From contig CBFFRP010000298.1 of the NCBI GenBank assembly GCA_965644295.1, positions 62,001 through 126,000 on the forward strand: DNA of 64,000 nucleotides. Reading direction: 5' to 3'. This DNA is from Paraphysomonas bandaiensis (taxonomy: Eukaryota > Chrysophyceae). The notes beneath the pieces were generated by a model. The model was not told the origin of the DNA. It saw only the letters and a program-made list of their open reading frames with translations, and made no database searches. The translations under genes and the position numbers were made by a program. This document shows positions 14,801 through 25,538 of this stretch, one piece after another. Each line of letters starts with the position of its first letter. Within the stretch, counting starts at the first letter, position 1.

Positions 14801-17800
14801 TCTTAAGTGCTTTCTCACGAGAATAGTAGACCTTATCGACAGGCATATATGGTAATGACTTATTCAGGAGTATATTATGTGGTATAAATGATGCAGTATA
14901 GCATGCTTAAAATATTACGCTAATGTTGTGTTTACATTTATGATGTTGTATATACTTGTTGTGCTACACAATCGTGTTTAGTGCGACAAGTTTTTGTAGT
15001 ATTGTGTCACATTTCCGTGTGACTTCTCAGGCTAGTCAAGGACTACAAACTGAAGAACAAATTCATTCAACTTTTTATACACATTTTGTGCTTACAAATG
15101 TACCCCTTCCAAAGTGACAGCATGGAAGCGACACTATTAACCGATAGCAATTTGGTATGGTTTATTGAAGTCGATATGATATATCTATATATTACTATTT
15201 GAAGAATAATGCACATACTCGCGTGGTGTATTTGTCCGTAACATGTGACTGCTTATTTATTCAGGAAGAAAAGGAAACAGAGAGTGATCTTGACCCGTTG
15301 TCTAGTACTCTGTCCACTAGTTCGATTTCATGTTCAACAAAGAGTATCAACAAATTGGTTTTGGACAGGATATGCGCCTATGTGGCTGACAGCGATAAGG
15401 AATTTGCACTGTGCTCTATAGAGGGCTTGACTCTCTTGAATGGTGAGAGTAGATGTCAGATGTTGTGGGCTGCAGAGATTCTTGTTTTGTTCGTATGATA
15501 ACCAGCACTTTGCGAATGTAGAAATATTTGGCAATGGACCACCGTATGATGTATTGGGGAGGAAAATAGTTGAGGTAAACGACAAATGTGATATCGATGG
15601 TTGCATAGTTGTGTTTTCATGAAAGTGCTTTAGATCTTTTCTACCTCTCTGCTATGATTGAGTTTGCTTTGATTTACATGTGTATAATGTACAGGCCTTG
15701 TCTTCAGTGGTCAGAATCACTATGATTGAAGTCATACACAGCTGTATCGAAAAATCACATCCCAATTTGCCAAAATTGACTGGTAGTAGAAGCCAACCAG
15801 TGACCTTGTCAGAACGTGCGGATAGAATTATTGACGATGATATTGCTCACGCTTCTAATGAATGTCACGTGGATATGCAAAGGTAGCATAGATGTAGGAA
15901 TGTGGTGCATATAAATGGGCTGATGTTGCATGTTTCTTGTATTGTTTGTGTACTAACGTCGTGGAATCGTAGTATGAGGCGTAATGTCGCGGTGATTAAA
16001 GCTGGCTTGAATTGCCTATCTCGGTATGTCTGCTGCATCCTAACGTTGTAATATTGTCATTGTACATATTCTAAGTATATATTCACCACATTGTAACAGT
16101 TAGTGCTTGATACAGATGGATTCTAACACATCCACAAGTTCTGGACAATTCTGTGACCCGAGAACTCTTTGTGGATGTAAGAAACTTATATTTTTGTACA
16201 TCTTGGTTGTAGTTGTATTGTAAACTATGATACGCTTTTTGCTGATATGTAGTAATTGGAGCCTTATTTTAAAATGTGGCGTATGTGAACCGTATCGTCG
16301 ACGTCTAATGTTTGTAATTTTCCCAGTGTTACGAAGCGTGTGCCATCGGAGAGTTTTTGAAACAGCTATCAAATTCAAAGTCCATTCAGCACTTGTCACG
16401 AGTGTTAAACTCTGCTGCTACTGGGGACACACTGGAGTCGGAAAACCGATCGACAACGTTTCACACTCCCTTGAACTTTTATGAACAAGAGGAAAAACTA
16501 ATGGCAGTTGTCCAAGATAGTGAGTAAAATACATGGGAGTGGCATTGTTTTACGCGTACATCCGTTTGTCAACTTCGATTTCGTAGTATATAAGATCAGT
16601 TTATTTCTGAGTATTATATGTTGTTGTGTGTTCTTGTGAATATATATAAGTTTTTAACGACGAATTGCTTCGTGATGTGCAGATGACTTACCTAAGCTGT
16701 TACGCAAAGACGTTGGCGCTTACACTCTGAGCGATATGTTGAATTTGATGTCTCGCGGAAATGATGCTGAAATACAGGTAGGTATACTGAGGCTGCTTGT
16801 TTCGATTGCTAACGTATATGGTGGCGTTATGCTTGTATTCTTGAAAATGTCTTATCGTTTTTTGATTACACGACGTTCTTGGTTTTGTTATTGTCATAAA
16901 TGTGTATATTGATCTTTATGCATTAATAAGGAATTCATAGGACATCAACGAACATGCTGATATTCATATGAGACATATCGTTAATTATTACAACCTCTTT
17001 CCAACTAATCCGAAAGGCTCCAGTATAGTTGATTCAATGGTACGTGTTGCACACTTTACCAATGTATGAAAGCCAGAAGTGATTGTAGTTGTGTGTGTAA
17101 TTTGGCGTGAAGTGTACACTGAATTGTTTCGGCACCGTTGCAAATTTGTACATTGTTATTTATTTCTTCTGACCGTGATATTATTTATATGCTACTCCGT
17201 TACTTCCCTTTTTTTGTAAAGAAGTATTGAGGGTAAATATTTATATGTGCATTCAGTTTGCAACGGAGTTTTACGGCCTGTCGTCAGCGGCTCTAAGTGA
17301 GTTTCTCCGTGGTAACAATGCTGGGAATGAAAGCAATATTGATCGGCAGAATATTCGCATTCCTGATGAATGTAACTGCAGCGATACTCAGATAGGTAAA
17401 GTTGCATATATTGCATTATATAGGGGCAATTTTCATCACATTGAAGTCTTTATTCTGTTTTCCGTATAAAACATAGCAATAAGCTTGTTACTCTTTCCAA
17501 CAGAGCCATCGGGCGACCACAACGTTGGAGTTATCAAGGACGACTACGGAAATGATATTTTGACGAACGATGAAATCGAAAAATTGAACCCTGTTCATGT
17601 GGCGTTTAGGGATGAGTTGATTATTACATTAGTGAATGGAAGAGATGGTGTATCAAGAATAATATGTCGTGATATGCTAGGTAAGTTGCTAGTGTATCTT
17701 TCATGTATACATTGATTGACTTGACTATTGCACTAGGTGCACATGTTTGGGCTGGTGTTCCACTAACTCCAACCCAGGATGAAATTACAACGTAAGTAGT

Positions 17801-20800
17801 CAGTGGTACAATGTGCTGTTGTGCAATACATAAAACAATCCATTTTGTGCGGCTTGCAAATATGAATGACTGTTAAATGACTCAAACAAGTGGTCAAAGA
17901 TAGAAAGTGGAATTAAGTTCATGTACCGATGCATCGTGTACGAGCTTTAATGTAATATTGTGTACCGCGACCTTTAGCTGATTCGTGTTGTGATATAGAG
18001 ACATGATTCTAAGCCGACGTAAAGGTTGCAAAGAACGTCGACATTTTGTTGAGCACTTAAGCCATACGGACCCTACATTGTCGAAGGAGTCGCTTTTTTT
18101 GGAGGTAGGTGGCATAATGACTCCTCGTATTATACGCTGTGTGCATTGTCGTGTACGTTAGGTTTATACGGTATTTCTGGCGTGATATTTTTGCTAGTGG
18201 ATTGCTGATATGTCTTCTAATCTAAGACCCTTTCATTTCTCAGGAAAACCCCCTTTTAAGTTCTCAGAAAATAGATAATGTTCAACCCGGACAAATACAT
18301 ACCTCAAGAAGCACATCTAACATGGAAACCTACAGGCGTATCCGAACATCACAAACCACACAGCAACACGACCCTGGAAGAGTTGAGGGTCTGAGAAGTT
18401 TATTGAATGAAACTCATGGAGGAATAGAGAGGAGCGGAACCGTGAAGAGAAAGAGTGCGCCTGAGAGTATATCTAGCACGTGTGAAAAGAGTGTAGATAT
18501 CAGCAATGTGCTTGACTCTAGAAGCTGCATAGGGGTATAGTGCGCAATAATTCGTATGTTACCATATGATGTGATGATACTGTTTTAATATTACTCCTTA
18601 TTCGGTGTATCATATATGCTCTATGGTAAATTTGCGTTCACCACTTAACGTTTTGGCGCTGTACTTGATGGAAATAATGCTATTGAATCCATCTACAGGA
18701 CCTTCAGGATATCGATATTCACAGAGATCTATTATCTGAGATATTGGATCAGGTGTCAACACTTGTGAATGCTCAGCTCCTTCCACTCTGTGTATATCGT
18801 GTATTTGTGGTGTATATTATAATGGGATTGTTTGCATGTGTGATTTACATGATCTCTATTTGGGGGTGGTCATTTCTTCGTTTTTCAGTTACCCTTGGAG
18901 GAGTTTGAAGACTCTTCAATGTTGGGCGGCGATACCACCTTACTTAAGTACCAGCATATGAGTAATACTGCAGGAAGTCAGGTAAAGTATTGTCTAGTTA
19001 ATCTAGCTTACCAATATATCCGCACAGTATATTGCATTATACTATTGTACTGCACAGTGTATATGCTAGTTTATTCATTCAAGTAATAGATAAATATATT
19101 ACAGTGGGATGGTGATATATCTGAGCGTGAAACTATCAGCACATTGCGACAAGACTTTACAAGCACAAAGTATTTGGAGTTAGAGAATTGGTTGGGGAAA
19201 ATGCTTGATGACGGACACTTGTGGATAAAGTTTATTAAGTGAGTCGTGTTTTTGTGGATACTCGCTGCAATGTTTTTTGTTGTATAGCATAGAAATTCAA
19301 GAATGTACTATATACATTTTACTTTGTATTTCTATTCTATGCGTAACTCTGTTTAACAGTTTTCTAAAACTGGAATACTCTGAGGAATCTGGATGTTTTT
19401 TACATGATGTCCATAATTTGCAGAACTTATGCAAGAAGGCTAGAAACCACCCTCTAGAGCCTTCTATTAGCTGTGATGATCTAAAAGCAACTGCAACTGA
19501 CAGAATGACACTGACAGAGCTTCTGGAGCACATCAATTCTACAGCGGAACATATTTTGCGAAAGTATTTTTCCAAGGTTAAATCCGTGATTATTTTATTC
19601 TAAGACTGTGCATGTTACCGGTATTGTCACATAGGGTGGCCAGCACGAGATAAATATATCTGATACAAACTGCAGAGAAGTCACCTCATTATTTGAAAGG
19701 AGTGAATTTGTCTGTGACAGTGAGCTTGTGGTAAAAGATAGCGAGGATACCTGTACATCTGGATTTCGTATACGAGATTTGCGTTTTTTTAGCACTGTAT
19801 TTAATTGTGCTTTTAGAGATGTGGCAACAATGCTGGTATATATTATGCTGGGCCTAATGTTGTTTTTATGTTGAGTTGCACTGCACGTTCCTCGCTATTA
19901 TGACTGCATACCGTTCTTATATATTGATAGCAACTGTGGTATTTTGTTAAGTGTATGGTGTATATTCAGGTTCGAGACAAGCTGACAAGGTTTTTAAACT
20001 CGTTAGGAGAAAAGTATACCATTCTTACTGATTTGGAGGTGAATACGATATATGTTTTTGTATACCCTTGAATCATGCTGTTTTTGTGTGCGTAGTCCAT
20101 TGAAATGGAAGCCAAGCAAAGTTCTCAAGAATTGGAAAAAGCTCTTGCCACAATGACTCCGCCACCAGCATGTTGTCAACCATCATCCAACCGGGTTTGC
20201 ACTTTAAAGGATGGTGCACGGCTGTTGGCTGTTCACTTGGGTTTGCTTCCTGATGTATGTCACAGATAAACTTGTGTGATTCTGTCTTGAATTGTAGATG
20301 ATTTAAGTGGTAGAGTATAGTCGATGTTATTTGAACTATGCTGTATCGGATTTTAGTATTGCGTGGTGTTTGTGATGTAGTTACTTTGAAAATTTCATCG
20401 CCTAACATATCTTTGGCAGATTTTGAGTGATGTGTATGCATCTCTTGAAGAAGATACTTCGCTGCGCTTGTTTCAACATCATTCAAGTTTTAGCGATTAT
20501 AGAATTTTATGTGGTAGCAACAACCCTCTCGCCAGGCATTTGTCACCATCTCTAAATAAAACGTCGAGGCAGATCATTCAAGAGTTGAGACACATTGACG
20601 AATTGCCCACAAGAGAACAGTTTAAAATTGCTGTCTTATATGTCGGCTGCGGACAGTTTACGCAGAAGTATGATATTAGCAACTATAGTATTTTTATGAT
20701 GCGTTAAATTCACTTCGTTGTATCCTATGAACATGCTTATTGCGTTTTTATGACTACTTACGTTGTGTATAGGGAAATTCTGGCTAACGAATCAGGATCA

Positions 20801-22464
20801 AGTGAATACGAATTGTTCTTAAAGTCTCTTGGAGATGAAGTTGACTTGGCTACGCATCGGGGATTCAATGGCAGGTGAATAGTTTGGCACCGCCATGGCC
20901 GAATATATAGTATTACTGATATGTCTGGTGTAGTTTATCACTATACCTATTTGCGAAATTGTGTTTATTGTGACTGTAGTCTGTCCAACTATTAAAGTGT
21001 CCGTTCGAAATTAAAAAGTGATATTGTATTGTACAGATTGGATTCGAAGCGATATACTAATGGACGCAGCTTCCCGTATTATGCCGACGACCATGTGGAG
21101 GTGACTTTCGAGCTGTATTTATGTTGTACAAATATATTACAGAAAAGTTGTAGTTATGGATCTAGTAATTTATGAAACATAAGTGGTGTCGTAGCATGAA
21201 GTTAGACAAATGTAGAATAATCTGCTCTGGTATATATTATGGCACCAGTAAAGACTTCTGGGATTGGGTTATTAGCTTCGGATGCTGGTAACAGTTGAAT
21301 AAAGGACGATTCATTTTGCTTTTGTAGGTATTTTTTCATGTGTCTACAAGAATGCCTACTGTACCGGATGATGACCAACAGGTAATATATACCAGTCCCT
21401 TTCCTTGAGCACTACATATGTGTTGTTGATATCTACATCACTATAGATTGGTAAAAAACGCCACATTGGGAACGACTATGTTCATATAATATGGACCGAA
21501 GACACGTAAGTTTGCACCTTGGGTGTATTTGCAGATATTTTGTGACCCCACTTATCTGCGGAACGTTGATAAGTGCATGTTGTGTTTTGAAAGTGTGCTC
21601 TGATGTCGATATTTATTTTAGACGAGACTACTCCCCAACTACTATCACAAGTGATTTTGGAGATGTCATCATTGTAATTAAGCCTCATGCAGCTTACGAG
21701 AGGAAGAGTTGTATGAGTGAATATTGTTCTATCAAACTCTATGTAAGCCATAAATGATCTTCATTGTACATAGTGTGTCACAGCATATGAACACCGCGTG
21801 TTATGTTCTATGGGCAGTTTATTCTTAGTTATGTATAAATTTCCTACGTACGCTACGTGAAGATCATGTATAAATTGGTTGTATATAATGTGTGCAGCGT
21901 TGCGTGTAATCTTATGATATGTATGAAAGTGTCCATGAATATTGACATTGGAGACATATCCGGTTGTGCTGATATATTTCGTAGCGCTATCATGTTGATC
22001 ATGTGTTGTATATGGATTATGTGCTTATATAGGATGATATTTTGTTGCAGACAAAGCAAGATCTTGGAGATAACATAGGTCCCCTGTGTAATGGCATGCT
22101 TGTTCCCATGCGTTTACTAGGACCTCTTGTTAGAACAACAGCTGTCCAAGCCAATAGAGCTGTTAATATTATGGTATGGATAAGCGTGCGATGCTAATGT
22201 TGTGCATTGACTGTTACGTCAGAGTACTGTATATTTTTCTGTATCATTTACATATTAGTTGTGATACATTCTATACTTTCGTTTAATTCCTTGTTTTTCT
22301 GCCCTGGCACTTCTTCTTACGATTCATTAAATATGCAGCACCGGAAATCTTATGAGAAACCATATGTAGTTCGTCAGAGATCCATCGCCGAGGTCATATC
22401 GACTTGTGGAACGCCCTTTTCGTACGATTTGCTGTTGAACCTATTGGCACAAAATTCAGATTAG
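2865..22464 (+). CDS. RALGAPA: RalGAP alpha subunit (Rap/Ran-GAP domain protein), many exons
   Basis: Large multi-exon gene. Resolved 5' exons: 2865-2918 (start MMSSSDEKRLAK), 8924-9016, 9141-9293, 9358-9407, 9571-9706. The N-terminal helical region resembles the start of animal RALGAPA1/2. The C-terminus (exons from about 20424 to 22464) encodes a Rap-GAP domain: FKIAVLYVGCGQ, VEVFFHVSTRMP, then KRHIGNDYVHIIW, DFGDVIIVIKP and VRTTAVQANRAVNIM. The Asn of the GND motif is the catalytic 'Asn thumb' of RapGAP-type GAPs and is present. In animals the alpha subunit pairs with RalGAP-beta, inactivates Ral GTPases and resembles tuberin. The central part is low-similarity helical sequence that I could not break into domains. 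Stop TAG at 22462. Internal exon borders between 9.7 and 20.4 kb were only partly resolved. The first intron (2919-8923) is unusual because it is mostly minisatellite. Confidence 0.88.
2932..8705. repeat. 5.8-kb minisatellite, 22-bp unit, about 262 copies, in RalGAP intron 1
   Basis: The unit is tctctgtgtagctatctata plus ta (22 bp). The phase does not move: positions 2941, 3601, 4261, 4921, 5581, 6241, 6901, 7561 and 8221 (each 660 bp = 30 units apart) all begin tagctatcta, so no net indel was seen over more than 5 kb. Variation is almost only substitution at a few unit positions: ctgtGtag versus ctgtAtag, with rarer ctgtgtGg, ctTtgAag and ctTtgtag. Rare variants recur at multiples of 22 (gctaTtta and ctttgaag both repeat 836 bp apart; the tatatatAtc variant repeats about 1012 bp apart), which points to higher-order block duplication. 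It lies wholly between the donor at 2919 and the acceptor at 8923. Confidence 0.97.
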
Positions 22465-22987
22465 TTTTATTTCAATTTCTAGGCTTTTTGTTGTCGGAGT
22501 CTAAATATATACACTGAATTTCAGTGAGCAATATTTTTTAACTGTTGGCTCGTTTTCGACTGCATTCTCCACATCATTCGACAGTTTTGCAAAATAGAAT
22601 TTAATTCAATGCTCGGGCATCAACTACAGCTCTCATATTATCATTATTGTACGTGCATTCTGTACTAGCGTTGGATGCATATTCTAGCTTTCATATGTAT
22701 TGAGTGCTGTATGGCGTGATAATTTCTCCTCTTCTAATGGTACCAACTTGAGTGGTTAACAGTACCTCCTTTCTGTGTTTAATGACTAGCAGTATGTTGA
22801 CTCATATCATAATGCATACATAAATTATTTTAATGTCACCAACATATTCTCAACAAGTGGTGTCTAAATCAACTACAGCTCTCATATTATCATTATTGTA
22901 CGTGCATTCTGTACTAGCGTTGGATGCATATTCTAGCTTTCATATGTATTGAGTGCTGTATGGCGTGGTAATTTCTCCTCTTCTAAT

Positions 22988-23280
22988 TGTTGAGATCTGA
23001 AGATTCTATATACTTGCAATTGAGTGCAGTATTATGTGAGATGCAAGGATCGAAAGATATATATGTAATTAGTACATTATATTATGTAGTATGAAACTGA
23101 AGTAGAAGTGGATGACTATACAGGATACGATCACTGAGTGTGTGGTTTGTACACTATAGTAGTAAATGAATGGTGTTGAACACATCGAACACAACTTAGG
23201 TTCTTTATCATGTAATGTTTATAATTTCATCTTATCAGTTGAGAATAGAAAACCTTAGCAAATAATGTCAACTTCTGTTA
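22988..23280 (+). repeat. 5' LTR of copia element
   Basis: 293 bp, beginning tgttgagatctgaag and ending caacttctgtta. It appears base-for-base identical to the 3' LTR at 27988-28280. Unusually, the last 16 bp include the ATG (23265) of the Gag ORF, an arrangement known in yeast Ty1. Confidence 0.96.
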
Positions 23281-25538
23281 TGGTAGCGGATGGTAGTTGT
23301 AGGGATGGGGAAGATGACAAGAAGCTACGGTTTGACAAGAACCAAGCAGACTATTCAGCGAGAAAAATCAAGATGCATCTAATGAAGAAAAACCGAAACC
23401 ATCTTGGCTTGGAGGACCCGCCAGCCGGAGGAAGGAATTTAGAGTCATGGAGAGAGCGTAATGATACCTGTGTTAGTACTATTTGGGAGGCTTGCGAGCA
23501 TGACCCTGATGTGTTGGAGGTAGCCAATCAATATTTGGAGGGGAAGGCAATTTTACCTGCTGATGATCCTGCTAAGGAGGTGTTATCCAGTGAGCTCCTT
23601 CAGACACTGGTTGATAGGTTCAGAGGCGAGATTGGGACTGTATTGGAGAAGACTACGGCAGAATACCATTCGTTCAAAATAAGGCCGGGGGAAAAGGTGT
23701 CTGTTGGGGTAGATCGACTGAACGGTATAATCCAGAAGCTCATAAAATTGGGACAACCGCAGACAGAGGCAAGTAAATTAGCAAAGATAAAAGCAGCGCT
23801 GCAGATAGAGGAATTACATGATTTATGGATGTCGGTAGCGATGATGCCTAAAGCAACAACTACATTTGATTCGGTGAAAGAGGCTTGTGAAGAGTATGAC
23901 GAGGCTATGACGCAGCTGAAGAAACTAAAGGGAGACAAATCTGAAGAGATCAATTTTACGGCGTCGAAGGAGCCAGTGGTTTGTTCATTTTGTCGGAAGA
24001 AGGGACATGTAGCAGCGAATTGTTATGCTAAGGAACGACAAAGAAAAATGGACAAGTTCAAAAGAAAAGGGAAGACAAAGGAAAAGGCTTCGAAGAGTGT
24101 GCAGCAGCCAGGATCAAAGGATTATACTGGTTGTCATATCTGTGGAGATTTTAGTCACAAAGCCCGACAGTGCAAGTCGAAAAAACGGAAGAACATAAAA
24201 AACCCGGATAATGAGAATCCTCGAAAATCGAACAGGAAATTCGAGACAGAATGGAAGAAATACGTCAACGACGGAGAGTCGTCGGATGATGAAGCGAATA
24301 TGTTTGGAGAAGAGGTTTTGCTATCGGTGGATACGTCGGAAGAACCTCGTGTATATCTGGACAGTTGTGCAAGTAAAAGACTGTTTATAGTAAAGGATAA
24401 AATTGCACTGGAGTCATTTACTCCTGAGTTTGGGGCAATCCAACTAACTAGAAAGGGTTCTCAATTGGAGACACAGGGAACTGGTACATTCGGGGAATGG
24501 AGAGACATCAGAGTTAGTGAAGAAGCGGTGAAGAACATTGTGTCAGGAGGGATGCTGAGATCAATGGGATACGGATTACAACTGCTTCGAAAGCCTAAAA
24601 TCGTGGAATTGGACTCTGGAAACGAGGTGTTGACTGGAGAGTACGATGAGCATGGAGGAATGCCGTATGTGGACTTGATGGAGGTGTTAAATCTGCCAAA
24701 TGTGTCTATGTGCAATCAGATGGAGGAGGTAAATTTGTCGGATAATACAGGACAAGATGCGTTGGATCGCTTACATGAGCGTACTGGACATGTCTCGAAA
24801 TCGAAGTTAATAGAAGCTCACCGACACATGTTATTCAGAGGATCAGGACTACAACGACATCACCTTTCGAAGGCAAAGGAGAAGAGTTGCAAGAAACCCC
24901 TGTGTAAATGGTGTGCCAAGGCGAAGATAACCAGGCATTCGTTCAAATCACGGGACAACGAAGAGCTAAGCGCAGTCAGGTTCCTGGAAAGAGTAACAGC
25001 GGACATCTCCGTCTATCTCAATTGTGAATCCAGACAAGGGTATAAGTACGTGCTCCTATTTACGGACTTAGCAACAAAGATGATATGGGAATATGGATTG
25101 AGGACTCGAAGCGGAGAGGAGGTGTTCAAATGTCTACGACACTTGTGCGAGGTCCACTTAGTGAAGTACGAGGGGTGGAACCGTATAGTGGAGTATCATG
25201 CCGATGGAGGATCCGAACTTATTAGTCAGCAGATAAGAGAGTATCTGTTGCAGCGATATGGGACTCGGGTGTCACATACAACACGAGACACGCCAGAGCT
25301 CAACGCGGTGTCTGAGAGGAAATTCCGAACAATTGGGGAGATGACACTGACGATGTTGACGGCATCTGGACTTCCAAAGTCGTTCTGGTTTGATGCTTAT
25401 CAAACTGCATGTTACATTGTGCGACGAATGCCAACTCGGACGTGGCAAGGATGGATGTCTCCATATGAGTGTGTCCCAGGGGGAGCGTTCCCAGCCTATC
25501 GTGGCTACGGAAATGGGGGTGCAAAGCATATGTGCTAA
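23265..25538 (+). CDS. copia ORF1: Gag, protease and integrase (N-terminal and core)
   Basis: 757 codons. Gag occupies roughly residues 1-235. Two CCHC zinc knuckles follow (CSFCRKKGHVAANC and CHICGDFSHKARQC). Next is a retropepsin-like motif VYLDSCASK, where the usual copia DSGAS/T has Cys in place of Gly. The integrase zinc-binding region has HERTGH and CKWCAK, then the catalytic core: Asp in VTADIS, Asp in HADGG, Glu in ELNAVSERK. The ORF ends after SPYECVPGG with a short out-of-frame tail; the normal continuation (WGCKAYV, FIGY) is in the overlapping -1 frame. The initiator ATG lies in the 5' LTR; a second in-frame ATG is at 23280. Confidence 0.93.
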   Translation: MSTSVMVADGSCRDGEDDKKLRFDKNQADYSARKIKMHLMKKNRNHLGLEDPPAGGRNLESWRERNDTCVSTIWEACEHDPDVLEVANQYLEGKAILPADDPAKEVLSSELLQTLVDRFRGEIGTVLEKTTAEYHSFKIRPGEKVSVGVDRLNGIIQKLIKLGQPQTEASKLAKIKAALQIEELHDLWMSVAMMPKATTTFDSVKEACEEYDEAMTQLKKLKGDKSEEINFTASKEPVVCSFCRKKGHVAANCYAKERQRKMDKFKRKGKTKEKASKSVQQPGSKDYTGCHICGDFSHKARQCKSKKRKNIKNPDNENPRKSNRKFETEWKKYVNDGESSDDEANMFGEEVLLSVDTSEEPRVYLDSCASKRLFIVKDKIALESFTPEFGAIQLTRKGSQLETQGTGTFGEWRDIRVSEEAVKNIVSGGMLRSMGYGLQLLRKPKIVELDSGNEVLTGEYDEHGGMPYVDLMEVLNLPNVSMCNQMEEVNLSDNTGQDALDRLHERTGHVSKSKLIEAHRHMLFRGSGLQRHHLSKAKEKSCKKPLCKWCAKAKITRHSFKSRDNEELSAVRFLERVTADISVYLNCESRQGYKYVLLFTDLATKMIWEYGLRTRSGEEVFKCLRHLCEVHLVKYEGWNRIVEYHADGGSELISQQIREYLLQRYGTRVSHTTRDTPELNAVSERKFRTIGEMTLTMLTASGLPKSFWFDAYQTACYIVRRMPTRTWQGWMSPYECVPGGAFPAYRGYGNGGAKHMC
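23281..23290 (+). other. Primer binding site (initiator tRNA-Met-like)
   Basis: TGGTAGCGGA immediately follows the 5' LTR. Its first eight bases match the yeast Ty1 primer binding site as I recall it, which pairs with the 3' end of initiator tRNA-Met. Because the Gag ORF opens upstream, this site is also translated. Confidence 0.7.
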
